Source: Litoribacillus peritrichatus (GTDB taxonomy: Bacteria > Pseudomonadota > Gammaproteobacteria > Pseudomonadales > Litoribrevibacteraceae). Taken from it: a stretch of DNA of 64,000 bases. Both the position numbers and the translations under genes were made by a program. The DNA lies in assembly GCF_039537985.1 (NCBI RefSeq), contig NZ_BAABBN010000007.1, positions 806,001 through 870,000 of the forward strand, read 5' to 3'. A model generated the notes under the pieces. It searched no databases. It saw nothing but the letters and a program-made list of their open reading frames with translations, and was not told the origin of the DNA. This document shows positions 36,141 to 45,189 of this stretch, piece by piece. Positions within the stretch are counted from its first letter, which is position 1. Every line of letters starts with the position of its first letter.

Positions 36141-37172
36141 TTATTGTTTTTTGAGCATGAGGCCCGCTCGCTGACCTTTCGGCACCTTGCTGTTTGGGAA
36201 TACGATGTATTGGGTGGCTTCTCCGACCCGATATTCCTGCTGAGTATCGTTCCAGATCAGTTCGCCCTTATTAAAGGGAGCGAAGTTCCAGACGTCCTCT
36301 TTGATGTGGAGTTCGAAACCGTCACCGGTATTCAGGATTTCATGGCAGACCTCGAACACATCCACTTCCTCGGCCAGTTGGTCGGGGATGCTCGCCTCTT
36401 TGGCTTCGATCAGTTGGCACAAGAGTGTTTTAACGGCCTGATACTTTGATAAGTCATTTTGACCAAAAGGTCTCACGCTGCCCAGTTCAATGGTGAAGCT
36501 TTCGGCGTGGTGTTTCACCGAAGTATACGCAGAGAAAGTCCCGGCGGGAGTGGCTTGCAGTAACACCGTTTTTACATCGGCGGCCTGCATTATTGCCAAT
36601 TGTTGCTTGGGGGGCGTTCGGTTTGGCACATAAGGGTAGAGCGAAAACTTTTCACGATGAGAACCCCGAATGGCGGTATGGAGGTCATAATGCCAAAGTT
36701 CCGAAGCGTCTTGATTCGTTTCTTCAATAAAAGCATCGACCCAGGCTTCTAACTGTTTGGCTCGTTCGGTCTCAAGGTTGGGCGACTTTCCGGGGGCCGA
36801 ATGTTTGCCTAAAAACAGCCGATTCAGGTTTTCTTCCACGAAGCGTTCCGCAATTCTCATCGAATTAGGGTTGCCAAGCAAGAAAAGAACCGGCCTTTTG
36901 GGCGTCAGCTGGCCGCTTAATATTTCGTTCACCAATTGGTTGCAGACTTCAATGGGCGCGGTTTCATTGCCGTGTATGGCCGATGAAAAAATTAATTGTT
37001 TGTTGTCCGCCGAATTGTCTGGAATAACCTGAATGCCACCTAAGCCAATGCGCGTTACCCGACAGCCGTTGTCGAGCTGGATTTCATTGGTGGGGGGCGT
37101 CGGCGTTAAGTCATTGAGTGTTTCTGAAAGAAAGTCTTGGTTTTCGGCGAAAAAAGGAGAGGAAACCGTCAT
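36141..37172 (-). CDS. astE: Succinylglutamate desuccinylase / aspartoacylase family (AstE-like)
   Basis: About 343 residues from the ATG at 37172. Zinc-peptidase M14-like active site: His67 and Glu70 in SAIHGNETAP, second ligand His in HYDLHTAIRGS (about 160), and catalytic Glu in FTIELGSVRPFG. These are the AstE signatures; AstE removes succinate from N-succinylglutamate in the last step of the arginine succinyltransferase pathway. It is the last gene of a transport operon, like aotO of Pseudomonas. Other ast genes are not present. Confidence 0.75.
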   Translation of the reverse strand: MTVSSPFFAENQDFLSETLNDLTPTPPTNEIQLDNGCRVTRIGLGGIQVIPDNSADNKQLIFSSAIHGNETAPIEVCNQLVNEILSGQLTPKRPVLFLLGNPNSMRIAERFVEENLNRLFLGKHSAPGKSPNLETERAKQLEAWVDAFIEETNQDASELWHYDLHTAIRGSHREKFSLYPYVPNRTPPKQQLAIMQAADVKTVLLQATPAGTFSAYTSVKHHAESFTIELGSVRPFGQNDLSKYQAVKTLLCQLIEAKEASIPDQLAEEVDVFEVCHEILNTGDGFELHIKEDVWNFAPFNKGELIWNDTQQEYRVGEATQYIVFPNSKVPKGQRAGLMLKKQ

Positions 37173-37267
37173 ACAACACCTCAACAAGGGTCAGAAGATG
37201 CGTTGCTGCTTAGAGGTGGGTGTAGGCTCTGAACAGCAATGCAGGAACGTGGCGTTTCGGGAAATGA

Positions 37268-37984
37268 TTAAGAAAGTGGGCGCAGATGTGCCAGCATTTT
37301 CTTTTCAAGGTACTTAAACAGATAAATCAGGCCAAACGTCAGGCACAGATAGATAGCGGCAACAAAGGTATAAGCTTCGAACGGCGCATAATGTTGAGCG
37401 TAAATGTCTCTGGCTGCGCCGGTTAAGTCCACAATCGTGACAACGCTGGCAATCGCACTGGCATGCAGCATGAAGATGACTTCGTTGCCATAGGCGGGTA
37501 ATGCACGTCGGAAAGCGCTTGGTAAGACAATGCGACGAATCATTTTACCCCAGGACATGCCGTAGGCTTTTGCTGCTTCGATTTCACCTTTCGGAGTGGT
37601 CGCAATGGCACCACGTAAAATTTCGGTGGTATAGGCTGCGGTATTCAGCACAAAGGCCAGCAGACAAGGGTAAAACGCATCTTTTACCACAGGCCAGAAC
37701 ATGGAGTCCTGAATGCCTTCAATATAGACCACACCGTAGTAAATGATGTAAAGCTGGATCAGTAGCGGAGTTCCACGGAAAATGTAGGTATAAACCCAGA
37801 TTGGTTTGGAAATCCAGGGATTATCGGATGAGCGCAACACGGCCAAAGGCACAGATATTAAAGCGCCCACCACCAATGATAAAAAGACCAGCTGGACGGT
37901 CATCACTAAACCGTCCCAATAGTGCAGCAAGGTCTGAGGATTAAAAATTTCGTTCTGTTCAAGTAGTGCGATTAAACTTTCCAT
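37268..37984 (-). CDS. Basic amino acid ABC transporter permease (HisM/AotM-type)
   Basis: 238 residues, five to six helices. Permease EAA-like loop: EIEAAKAYGMSWGKMIRRIVLPSAFRRALPAYGNE (about 135-169), which contacts the ATPase. Sequence fits the HisM/ArtM/AotM group. Starts 10 nt after the other permease on the same strand and is followed by astE. Confidence 0.85.
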   Translation of the reverse strand: MESLIALLEQNEIFNPQTLLHYWDGLVMTVQLVFLSLVVGALISVPLAVLRSSDNPWISKPIWVYTYIFRGTPLLIQLYIIYYGVVYIEGIQDSMFWPVVKDAFYPCLLAFVLNTAAYTTEILRGAIATTPKGEIEAAKAYGMSWGKMIRRIVLPSAFRRALPAYGNEVIFMLHASAIASVVTIVDLTGAARDIYAQHYAPFEAYTFVAAIYLCLTFGLIYLFKYLEKKMLAHLRPLS

Positions 37985-37994
37985 AGTCCCCTCC

Positions 37995-38696
37995 TTAACC
38001 TTTTACAACGCCGGCGCTGTAACGAATTTCAAGTTTTTTCATAACCAGTTCTGATAACGCGGTTAACAGCAGATAAACGGCTGCAACCGGAATAAAGAAG
38101 GTAAATGGTTCATGAACGGCTTTGGCGGCTTCAGACGCCAGGCGAACCATGTCTGCCAGGCCGATGATGGATACCAACGCGGTGGTTTTCAAAAGCACCA
38201 TCCAATTGTTACCTAGACCGGGTAAGGCGTGGCGCATCATTTGAGGGAACATAATGCGTTTAAATATTTGGGTTTGGCTCATGCCGTAGGCTTTGCCTGC
38301 TTCAATCTGGCCGTTGTCGACGGATTGAAAGGCACCCCGGAAAGTCTCAGCCATGTAGGCGCCAAAGATAAAACCAATGGTGATGACCCCGGCAATAAAT
38401 TCATTGATGTTAATGAAGATATCAATTTCAAATTTGTCATAAAGCATGTCGGTGAAACTGTTCATTAACATTTGACCACCGAAGAAGATCAACAGCATCA
38501 AAACCAAATCGGGAACACCACGAATCAGGGTGGTGTACAGGGTTGCGATTCCGTTTGCGATTCTATTCTTCGAAATTTTGGCGATCGCGCCAAGAAGACC
38601 AAGAGTCACTGCCAAAAATAGAGACAAAAACGCAATCTCTATAGTGAGAATGGCACCTTGAAAAATGGAGGGGCCGTAGCCGTGAAAATCAATCAT
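37995..38696 (-). CDS. Basic amino acid ABC transporter permease (HisQ/AotQ-type)
   Basis: 233 residues, polar-amino-acid family. EAA loop: QIEAGKAYGMSQTQIFKRIMFPQMMRHALPGLGNN (about 132-166). N-terminal FHGYGPSIFQGAILTIEIA is typical of HisQ/ArtQ. It forms the membrane channel with the downstream permease, powered by the ATPase encoded first in the operon. Confidence 0.85.
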   Translation of the reverse strand: MIDFHGYGPSIFQGAILTIEIAFLSLFLAVTLGLLGAIAKISKNRIANGIATLYTTLIRGVPDLVLMLLIFFGGQMLMNSFTDMLYDKFEIDIFININEFIAGVITIGFIFGAYMAETFRGAFQSVDNGQIEAGKAYGMSQTQIFKRIMFPQMMRHALPGLGNNWMVLLKTTALVSIIGLADMVRLASEAAKAVHEPFTFFIPVAAVYLLLTALSELVMKKLEIRYSAGVVKG

Positions 38697-38744
38697 AATG
38701 ACTCGCCATCTATCGTTTATTTAATTGCTGCATTACAAAATTAA

Positions 38745-38764
38745 AGAGCCTCCTGGGAGGCTCT
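38745..38764 (-). promoter_or_regulatory. Intercistronic hairpin after the binding-protein gene
   Basis: AGAGCCTCC / GGAGGCTCT, perfect 9-bp stem with minimal loop, 12 nt after the binding-protein stop and before the permease genes. On the minus strand it is followed by TTTAATTTT, so it can act as a leaky terminator or mRNA end that keeps the binding protein more abundant than the permeases. Confidence 0.7.
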
Positions 38765-38775
38765 CTGTCGTTCAA

Positions 38776-39537
38776 TTACATCTTGATGTTGTAAGAGAAG
38801 TATTTCTTCATGATTTTGTCGTAAGTACCGTTGGCTTTTACTTTTGCCAAGGCTGCGTTGAACTTAGCGGCTAAGTCCTTATCGCGCTTACGAAGCGCAA
38901 CTGCCACGCCGTCACCTAACTGAATGGTGTCGCTGATGGAGTCGAACTTGTCGTCTTTCATGATGGTGCTTTCACCCACAGGGTAGTCCAGGAATACCAG
39001 GTCAAGACGACCACCTTTCAGGTCAATGACCAAATCGTCGGCCGTGGTGTAGCGCTTAACATCAACCACTGAACCAAAGGTCTTAGTGATGTACTTGTCC
39101 TGGATGGTGCCTCGTTGAACCCCAACGCTTTTACCTTTCAGTACGTCTTTACTTGAGACGTCCATGCTCTTTGATTCGTTCGGGCCAAACCAAGAAGAAG
39201 GTGTGTTGTAGTATGGGTCAGAGAAAAGCACTTTCTTTTTGCGGTCTTCGTTGATCGACATCGAAGAGAAAATCGCGTCGTATTTACGTGCCAACAAGCC
39301 AGGAATAATGCCATCCCACGCTTGAACCACCCATTCACACTTCACTTTCATTTCAGCACATACGGCGTTACCCAGATCAATTTCGAAACCTGTCAAAGAA
39401 CCGTCCGGTGCTTTATATTCAAATGGCTCATAAGGAACGTCCACCGCAAGGCGCACTTCCTTATAGTCTTTTGCCATCGCAATACTGCTTGTTACGGCCA
39501 GGCCGCATGCCAATGCTGCTGCAACGATTTTTTTCAT
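38776..39537 (-). CDS. Periplasmic basic amino acid-binding protein (AotJ/HisJ-type)
   Basis: 253 residues with signal peptide 1-22 (SSIAMA). Family 3 binding protein: VRLAVDVPYEPFEYKAPDGSL, GFEIDLGNAVCAEMKVKCEW (Cys pair as in LAO/HisJ) and FSSMSINEDRKKKVLFSDPYY. Predicted ligand lysine, arginine, ornithine or histidine, supported by the attached permeases and AstE-like gene. The final residues NGTYDKIMKKYF are the family C-terminus. Confidence 0.85.
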   Translation of the reverse strand: MKKIVAAALACGLAVTSSIAMAKDYKEVRLAVDVPYEPFEYKAPDGSLTGFEIDLGNAVCAEMKVKCEWVVQAWDGIIPGLLARKYDAIFSSMSINEDRKKKVLFSDPYYNTPSSWFGPNESKSMDVSSKDVLKGKSVGVQRGTIQDKYITKTFGSVVDVKRYTTADDLVIDLKGGRLDLVFLDYPVGESTIMKDDKFDSISDTIQLGDGVAVALRKRDKDLAAKFNAALAKVKANGTYDKIMKKYFSYNIKM

Positions 39538-39603
39538 AATTAACTCTCCGTTGTGGATTCCTCGTTGAAGGATCTGTTTTTTTGTTTTTAATATCTCTTG
39601 GTG

Positions 39604-40374
39604 TTAATACTTCGGAGCTAAGAATTGCTTCATTCGCTCTGAATCTGGGTTTTCAAAGACTTTGGATGGATGGCCCTGTTCTTCGATCTTGCCTTGATGC
39701 AGGAAAATCACCTTGTTGGACACATCACGAGCAAACGCCATTTCATGGGTTACTACGATCATTGTCCGGCCTTCTTCAGCCAAGCTGCGCATTACCTTCA
39801 GCACCTCGCCCACCAATTCGGGGTCCAGCGCGGAGGTCGGTTCGTCAAACAACATCACTTCCGGTTCCATTGCCAAAGCCCGGGCAATGGCCGCACGTTG
39901 CTGTTGTCCGCCTGACATTTGAGACGGGTAGTAGTCGCGACGCTCGTAGATGCCTACTTTATTGAGCAGCTCTTTGGCGTGTTCCATGGCTTCTTTTTTG
40001 GATTTACCAAGGACATGCACCGGCGCTTCAATGATGTTTTCCATGACGGTCATGTGCGACCACATGTTGAATCCCTGAAAAACCATAGACAAACGGGAGC
40101 GCATGTCTTCAACTTGTTTGTTATTCGCCGGTACCCGTTCGCCGCGCTTGTCGATTTTAAAGTCGATGTTTTCGCCGTGAACAATAATGTCTCCAGACGT
40201 AGGCGTTTCCAGCAGGTTGATGCATCTCAGAAAAGTACTCTTGCCTGAGCCAGAAGAACCAATCATCGAAATAACATCACCTTTGTGGGCTTCTAAGGAA
40301 ATGCCCTTGAGAACTTCCAGATCGTTAAAAGTCTTATGAATATCTTTCACGATCAGGGGAGTAGCTTCTCCCAT
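39604..40374 (-). CDS. Amino acid ABC transporter ATP-binding protein (HisP/AotP-type)
   Basis: 256 residues. Walker A GSSGSGKST (about 37-45), the polar-amino-acid-type Q-loop MVFQGFNMWSHMTVMENI, ABC signature SGGQQQR and Walker B VMLFDEPTSALD; His switch VTHEMAFA. It is the first gene of the operon, an unusual order compared with Pseudomonas aot. AATATGGGAG-type ribosome binding region. Confidence 0.9.
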   Translation of the reverse strand: MGEATPLIVKDIHKTFNDLEVLKGISLEAHKGDVISMIGSSGSGKSTFLRCINLLETPTSGDIIVHGENIDFKIDKRGERVPANNKQVEDMRSRLSMVFQGFNMWSHMTVMENIIEAPVHVLGKSKKEAMEHAKELLNKVGIYERRDYYPSQMSGGQQQRAAIARALAMEPEVMLFDEPTSALDPELVGEVLKVMRSLAEEGRTMIVVTHEMAFARDVSNKVIFLHQGKIEEQGHPSKVFENPDSERMKQFLAPKY

Positions 40375-40936
40375 ATCTTTCTCCCAATTAATTAGGGTTT
40401 GATTAGAAAAGTTAAGAACTGTTTGATCGAGTCGTCAACGTTATGCGGCCTAAAAACCAGAGGAAACCGACAGATACAAGCGTACTGCGTTCCAAGGACG
40501 TTAACGGATCTTTTAAGGAGGTAATCTACTCGTCGTGTACTTCTGCAAGAACGAGTTTGGCAACAGGGGATGGCTGGGATAACAAAAGCGGAGGCGGCTG
40601 CTTGAAGATAGATGCAGCGCCTTGATCAGCGGATTGTTCTTTTGTCATTTTCAGCATAAATGTTTGTACTTACAGTATTTGGAGTTTTAACCAAGACGTA
40701 TGATTTATAACCACTTGGCCAACCTGTAACATGTCCTAATAATGTAGTTGTTAATTCTGAAAATCAATACTTTTTACGTAAATGTTAGTGAGATAGATTG
40801 TTGATGATAAAGTTCGGTTTTATCTATCTTGTTGATAGTTAAGGATAAACTCTTTTTGTCGCAAAATGATAATGGGTATTTTTATATGGATAAATGGCTG
40901 TTTTTAATTGAATAGGTGATTAAGAATATCGGGGTG
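40375..40936. other. 562-nt intergenic region between the aot-like operon and the AraC gene
   Basis: No confident gene. It holds the promoter candidate listed at 40410-40438 and a possible 40-residue minus-strand ORF (40526-40648, ATG start, TAG stop) that is proline-rich (IFKQPPPLLLSQ) and has only a weak ribosome binding site. It might be a leader ORF for the operon. The rest (about 40650-40930) is AT-rich with no recognisable element. Confidence 0.5.
40410..40438 (-). promoter_or_regulatory. Sigma-70-like promoter of the aot-like operon
   Basis: -35 TTGACG (40433-40438) and -10 TTAACT (40410-40415) on the minus strand with 17-nt spacing, 36 nt before the ATP-binding protein start. The -10 is weak. 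Confidence 0.4.
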
Positions 40937-41728
40937 TTACTGATCGGTTAACAATTTGATTTTGTTTGGTTGCTGCAACATCAGGGACGGTTTCATGCCG
41001 AACATTGAGCGAAATGTGTGCGATAAATGAGAAGAATCGGTAAAGCCTGCGGTCATTGCTGCTGTCGTCATGGACTCCCCTTTGGCCATTTGAGTGGCTG
41101 CCACAAATAACCTATGCCAAAGCCGGTATCGGCGAATGGGAACGCCGGTTTGTTGTTTGAATAACTGAACTAACCTGGGGACGGATAAATTTACTGATTG
41201 GGCAAGGTCTTCCACGGATAGGTTATCGTCTACGGTGGCTTTTATAACGTCAATGACATTGCTGATTCTTTGATCCGGTATGAAAGGTCGCTCAGGATGG
41301 TGAATGTGTTCTTCGAAGATTTGATTGACCGCTTTTAATGCCGAATCCGAGGTCAGCTGGTTGGAATAAATGCGGTGAAATTGGCTGATGAAGTCGGCTT
41401 CGTGCTGGATTTGATATAACGCGTCGTCTTGCTGATGCGTCATGTTTCCGGACAGCCTGAAGAAGTCTTCCCCCAGAGCATCCAGATTGCAATTGACGAC
41501 TAAAGCGTCGCCAGTGTCGATGGTGACGGCAAACCCGGCCGGCAGCAATAAACTTCGGCATTCGATGGCTTCAATCATGGTTTCCGTTTTAAATCTCACG
41601 GGCTTATTCAGGCTCAGTATCAGCGTGGCGGCACCCTGAGAAAGTGATAAAGGCTCAAACAGCGGACCAATGTAGACGGTTCTTTTATCCCATAGGTACA
41701 ACAAGGACGGCAGGTTTTGGTCGCTCAT
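40937..41728 (-). CDS. AraC-family transcriptional regulator
   Basis: 263 residues. The N-terminal half is a small beta-rich ligand domain (RCxx not seen). Double helix-turn-helix about 160-255: VEDLAQSVNLSVPRLVQLFKQ and MTAGFTDSSHLSHTFRSMFGMKPS. It is not ArgR-like: it lacks the long N-terminal domain of Pseudomonas ArgR. Located directly downstream of the alpha-dioxygenase gene on the same strand, separated by a terminator, so it is likely transcribed on its own. Confidence 0.82.
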   Translation of the reverse strand: MSDQNLPSLLYLWDKRTVYIGPLFEPLSLSQGAATLILSLNKPVRFKTETMIEAIECRSLLLPAGFAVTIDTGDALVVNCNLDALGEDFFRLSGNMTHQQDDALYQIQHEADFISQFHRIYSNQLTSDSALKAVNQIFEEHIHHPERPFIPDQRISNVIDVIKATVDDNLSVEDLAQSVNLSVPRLVQLFKQQTGVPIRRYRLWHRLFVAATQMAKGESMTTAAMTAGFTDSSHLSHTFRSMFGMKPSLMLQQPNKIKLLTDQ

Positions 41729-41898
41729 AAGGACATCTCGAAGTGTGTGATATTGTTATTTTTGTAGTCACTTTAGACTGTGTTTCTTGTTATTTGGACA
41801 CCCTAGAGGAATTACCTGCACATTGCATGGGGATATTTTTGAATCGGTGACTTAGTCAGCTTTTTTTGAGGTTTTTTTACCGGAATAAAAACCGCAAA

Positions 41899-41924
41899 GC
41901 CCGGATTAATTACTTAATCCGGGC
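41899..41924 (-). terminator. Terminator after the alpha-dioxygenase gene
   Basis: Stem GCCCGGATTAA / TTAATCCGGGC on the minus strand, followed by TTTGCGGTTTTTATT. Strong 10-11 bp stem in the gap before the AraC gene. Confidence 0.75.
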
Positions 41925-41983
41925 GGTTATTTATCAACGTTCTGCGATCAACCTTACTTTGCTGGCCGAACGCTTATCTGTGA

Positions 41984-44743
41984 TTAACGGTCTTCGTAGC
42001 GCTGGTGCTTAAAGAAGACGCCATTGTCGCCAAACTCAGAGGAGGTGAACGCGGAAGTCAGTTTAATTTCACCGATCTTCTGTGCGCTGTCACGACGATC
42101 TTTCGCATAGCGGTTGTTGAAGAAAGGAATGATGGAGTACTTAATGTCCTTCGAGGTTGCATACACATCATAAACCTTGGTGCCTTCCGGTAGGGTAATT
42201 AAGTCCTGACGGAAATCATGAGCGCTGCTTGAGAACTGATTTTTTAAGTCCGCATTAGGCACGAAATAGATTTGCGTTGGTGCATTGCTGGAAGTGGTGG
42301 CTGAACCGTCCTGGTTAACATCGGCAAAGGCATCGACCATCAAACGGGTAGGTTTGGAGGTTACCGCTGAGAAAATCGTGCTGGTGGCGATGGTTTCATT
42401 CACTTCCGGTGAAACGTATTGTGATAACTCGTTTTCGAAGAAGTTGTAGTTGTCTCCTTGACCGGAAAGCGTGTAAAGCGCTGACACGTTTTCAGATGGT
42501 TTGCCGTCGACGAAGTTTTTCCACGCTAAGCCAGGTGCGAAACCTTTATCGGCTGGATCGCCTGTTACTGATAAACGAAGCAGGCCACAGTCCGCGCCCT
42601 GGAATAAACCCGTGTATGGGGAGTTTGCTTCCGCTTCAAACGCCACTTTGGCCATCACGCCATGGGCATGAAGCGGTTTTTCGTAGCCAGGAGGGGCAAC
42701 GTCAACTTGGTTGTTTACCTTATCCCAAAGGATACGGTTGATCAGGCCCAGTACGTCGATTTTCTCAAGCGCCGGCATTTCGTTGGCTGCGTACTCGGTA
42801 CGCATTGCACCGTTTGTCCACAGGTGGTTTTGCTTTTCACACGCGCCCCAGGACTCATAGTCATCAGGAATGTTCAGGCCCCAAGGTTTAAAGGCGTTAT
42901 CTACGCCAACCAGGCTGCTGACCAACTGAGGATAATGACGGCGTAATACATCCACCATTGTGTTATTTTCTACCCAGTCGATCCCTTCCGCTGTGTAGAC
43001 TTCCGGCGTGTAATCTTTGGTGTAGAAACGGTCAGTGATCAAACGACGAGACGCGTTCATGATGAAGATCTGGAAGGCGGTTTCACCGAAGGCAAAACCT
43101 TCTGGGCGAACGGTTTCAGCCAACTGACCCACCAAGGCGTCGATTTTCTCAACGTCGTTGTCGTACAGACGCTTCAACTCGGCCAATGTTTCCGGGTCAG
43201 AAGTTAAGTCTTCAAAGGTATTGATTGGGTTCAGGCCAATCTGACGGCGGAATTCGTTGTAACGCGGAACACCACGCTCACGATCACGCAGAATGTCGGT
43301 CATCGCCAGGTCAATGTCACCCACCATAGGAATGGACAGGTTACGCAGGAACTGAGGGTAGTTATTCAGTGTTAATGAACCTGGGTGTGTAATACCGAAT
43401 GAATACCAAAGACGGTCAGCACCTTGATTGGACATGATGTCTTCTGCATCGCCGTTACGGGTATCTTCAATGGCAATAGAATCAGCCACTACGTTAGAGC
43501 CAATGTTATAGACATCGATGTTGTCTCGTAGCAATGGGTGCATACGATACACAGCAACGAATTCTTCCGTTAGGGTGTAAGGTGTACCGGCGTTGTCGGA
43601 TTCACGCGACCCCACCAAACCACCAATGGCGTGCTCGATGAAAGAAGCGTCGTTCAGACGTTCACTCAGTTCAGGGTCGAAGCCCAGAATGGTTCTGACG
43701 AATGAATCTTTTTTAGCCAAATCTTCCGCTAATTTTTCAACTTCGCCCTGGAACTGATCACGACCTTCCCGGTTACCAAACAAGCCCCACCAGTTGGCGT
43801 ACATGGCGCGTTCTGTGACCGGATTGGCAATGATGGCCGGTGTCCATTCCACGGTGTGGATTTTTGCCATCAACGCAGCGGTAATTAAACGGGCTTTGTC
43901 GTATAACCACTGATCTGATTTGCCCGGGTTATTGATTTTAAGCATGTCAGCCACAGCGTTATGCTCAGAGACGAACAATTGGTGCATCATGCTAAGGCCG
44001 ACCCACCAGTTGTCGTTGAAACCGGTGACCGGAATACCGGTGAAGAAGTCGGTTGGCAGGGTGTTGTCGGCGTTCACGGTTAATTTACCATCAACAAACG
44101 AACGGACAGAATCTGACGTTGCCTTGTTGCTGCCGTAAAGCTGTGAGCCATCCCACCAGTGGGTGTTGATGTTTCGGTAGCTGGCAGGGTAACCGGCTTC
44201 GTCCGCTGTGCGTGTTGGGTCCGGCATGGTGCGCTGAACTTCCATAACCCCGGAACCGAGAACGTCACCGGCCGGGATAGGCACTTCAATTGGGTCATCA
44301 ACGGCATTTGGGCCATGGCTTACCCAGTCATGAACCATGAACTGAATCCAGGACGCTGCGATGAAGTTAACGCTGGTGGCTGGCTTAAATTCATCACGGG
44401 CCATGACCGAGTTACTGACGTCTCTTGGGTTGGGCGTTAATAGCGTATCGGCCTCCGTTTCACCGTGCGCTGCAGACAACTCTACGTTGCGCCCGAAGCG
44501 GCGAAGTACAGAACCTTCCGCCGGGTTTTCCAGAATGTTACAGGTACCGTCTTCCGTACGAGCGGTTAAGCTGCGCTCATCACAGACAATGTCGGCGTTG
44601 TATTCATCGTATTTCTCGAAATCGAATAAATTATTATCGAACAGTTTTTCTCGTTCCAAACCAATGGTGAGAAGACCTGCCAATACCCCTAACGAGCCAA
44701 ACTTGGTTAACGCTGGCCACGTTACCCAAACGGAATTAGACAT
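41984..44743 (-). CDS. Haem peroxidase, fatty acid alpha-dioxygenase-like (PGHS/alpha-DOX superfamily)
   Basis: 919 residues, no signal peptide but a hydrophobic N-terminus. The animal-haem-peroxidase fold has the alpha-DOX motifs: distal His138 in IQFMVHDWVSHG, WWDGSQLYG (about 197-205) and proximal His402 in EFVAVYRMHPLLRDN. These are the residues that oxidise fatty acids to alpha-hydroperoxides in plant and fungal enzymes. Strong GAAGGAAG ribosome binding site. The C-terminal third (about 650-919) is less conserved and may be a separate domain. Divergent from a MalT/LuxR-type gene. Expected to make oxylipins; the substrate is unverified. Confidence 0.85.
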   Translation of the reverse strand: MSNSVWVTWPALTKFGSLGVLAGLLTIGLEREKLFDNNLFDFEKYDEYNADIVCDERSLTARTEDGTCNILENPAEGSVLRRFGRNVELSAAHGETEADTLLTPNPRDVSNSVMARDEFKPATSVNFIAASWIQFMVHDWVSHGPNAVDDPIEVPIPAGDVLGSGVMEVQRTMPDPTRTADEAGYPASYRNINTHWWDGSQLYGSNKATSDSVRSFVDGKLTVNADNTLPTDFFTGIPVTGFNDNWWVGLSMMHQLFVSEHNAVADMLKINNPGKSDQWLYDKARLITAALMAKIHTVEWTPAIIANPVTERAMYANWWGLFGNREGRDQFQGEVEKLAEDLAKKDSFVRTILGFDPELSERLNDASFIEHAIGGLVGSRESDNAGTPYTLTEEFVAVYRMHPLLRDNIDVYNIGSNVVADSIAIEDTRNGDAEDIMSNQGADRLWYSFGITHPGSLTLNNYPQFLRNLSIPMVGDIDLAMTDILRDRERGVPRYNEFRRQIGLNPINTFEDLTSDPETLAELKRLYDNDVEKIDALVGQLAETVRPEGFAFGETAFQIFIMNASRRLITDRFYTKDYTPEVYTAEGIDWVENNTMVDVLRRHYPQLVSSLVGVDNAFKPWGLNIPDDYESWGACEKQNHLWTNGAMRTEYAANEMPALEKIDVLGLINRILWDKVNNQVDVAPPGYEKPLHAHGVMAKVAFEAEANSPYTGLFQGADCGLLRLSVTGDPADKGFAPGLAWKNFVDGKPSENVSALYTLSGQGDNYNFFENELSQYVSPEVNETIATSTIFSAVTSKPTRLMVDAFADVNQDGSATTSSNAPTQIYFVPNADLKNQFSSSAHDFRQDLITLPEGTKVYDVYATSKDIKYSIIPFFNNRYAKDRRDSAQKIGEIKLTSAFTSSEFGDNGVFFKHQRYEDR

Positions 44744-45189
44744 AATTGCTTCCTTCTTTTTATTTTAATGGATGCTTAATGGTGAATGCTTGATCAGCTC
44801 TCGAAGAATAGAGGGGGGATTGCTGAAAAAATACCCTCCCAAGGGAGGGGTGGGGGGAGATGAATCTATTGATAAAATCTGACGAAGCGATAGCAACTCA
44901 GGACATGAATTATTCTTTCTGAAGAAATAATTTGATTCAGTTCACAAATTGTTACGTCTTTGGTGTCGGTTTCACCGTGAAGGGTTATCTTTTTAGAATA
45001 CGGTTCAGGTCTTTTTATGACATGAATTTGGGTGTTTTAGACAAGATGCGAATTTCAATCGTAAACAACATCCGACGGTTCAAAAAGCAAGAATTACAAA
45101 ATAAGTAGCGATTATAAAAATAACAAAAAGCTTGGGTGTTTAAGACGGACGTCGTTGCAGACTGCCGGACTGAATGCCTGGAGGTCAAT
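44744..45189. other. 446-nt divergent region between alpha-dioxygenase and LuxR genes
   Basis: Contains the possible attenuator hairpin at 44834-44849, and direct repeats TTGGGTGTTTTAGAC (45028-45042) and TTGGGTGTTTAAGAC (45132-45146), 14 of 15 matching, 104 bp apart, just upstream of the LuxR gene. No gene was recognised. Confidence 0.6.
44834..44849 (-). promoter_or_regulatory. Possible attenuator in the alpha-dioxygenase leader
   Basis: CCCTCCC / GGGAGGG stem with a very short AA loop; on the minus strand it is followed by TATTTTTT. It lies about 90 nt before the alpha-dioxygenase start, so it may terminate or attenuate transcription of that gene. Confidence 0.5.

Noticed and set aside
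40937..41728. ArgR of the Aot operon
   Set aside because: It is only 263 residues and lacks the long N-terminal domain of Pseudomonas ArgR, and it is adjacent to the alpha-dioxygenase gene; the transport operon control is unknown.
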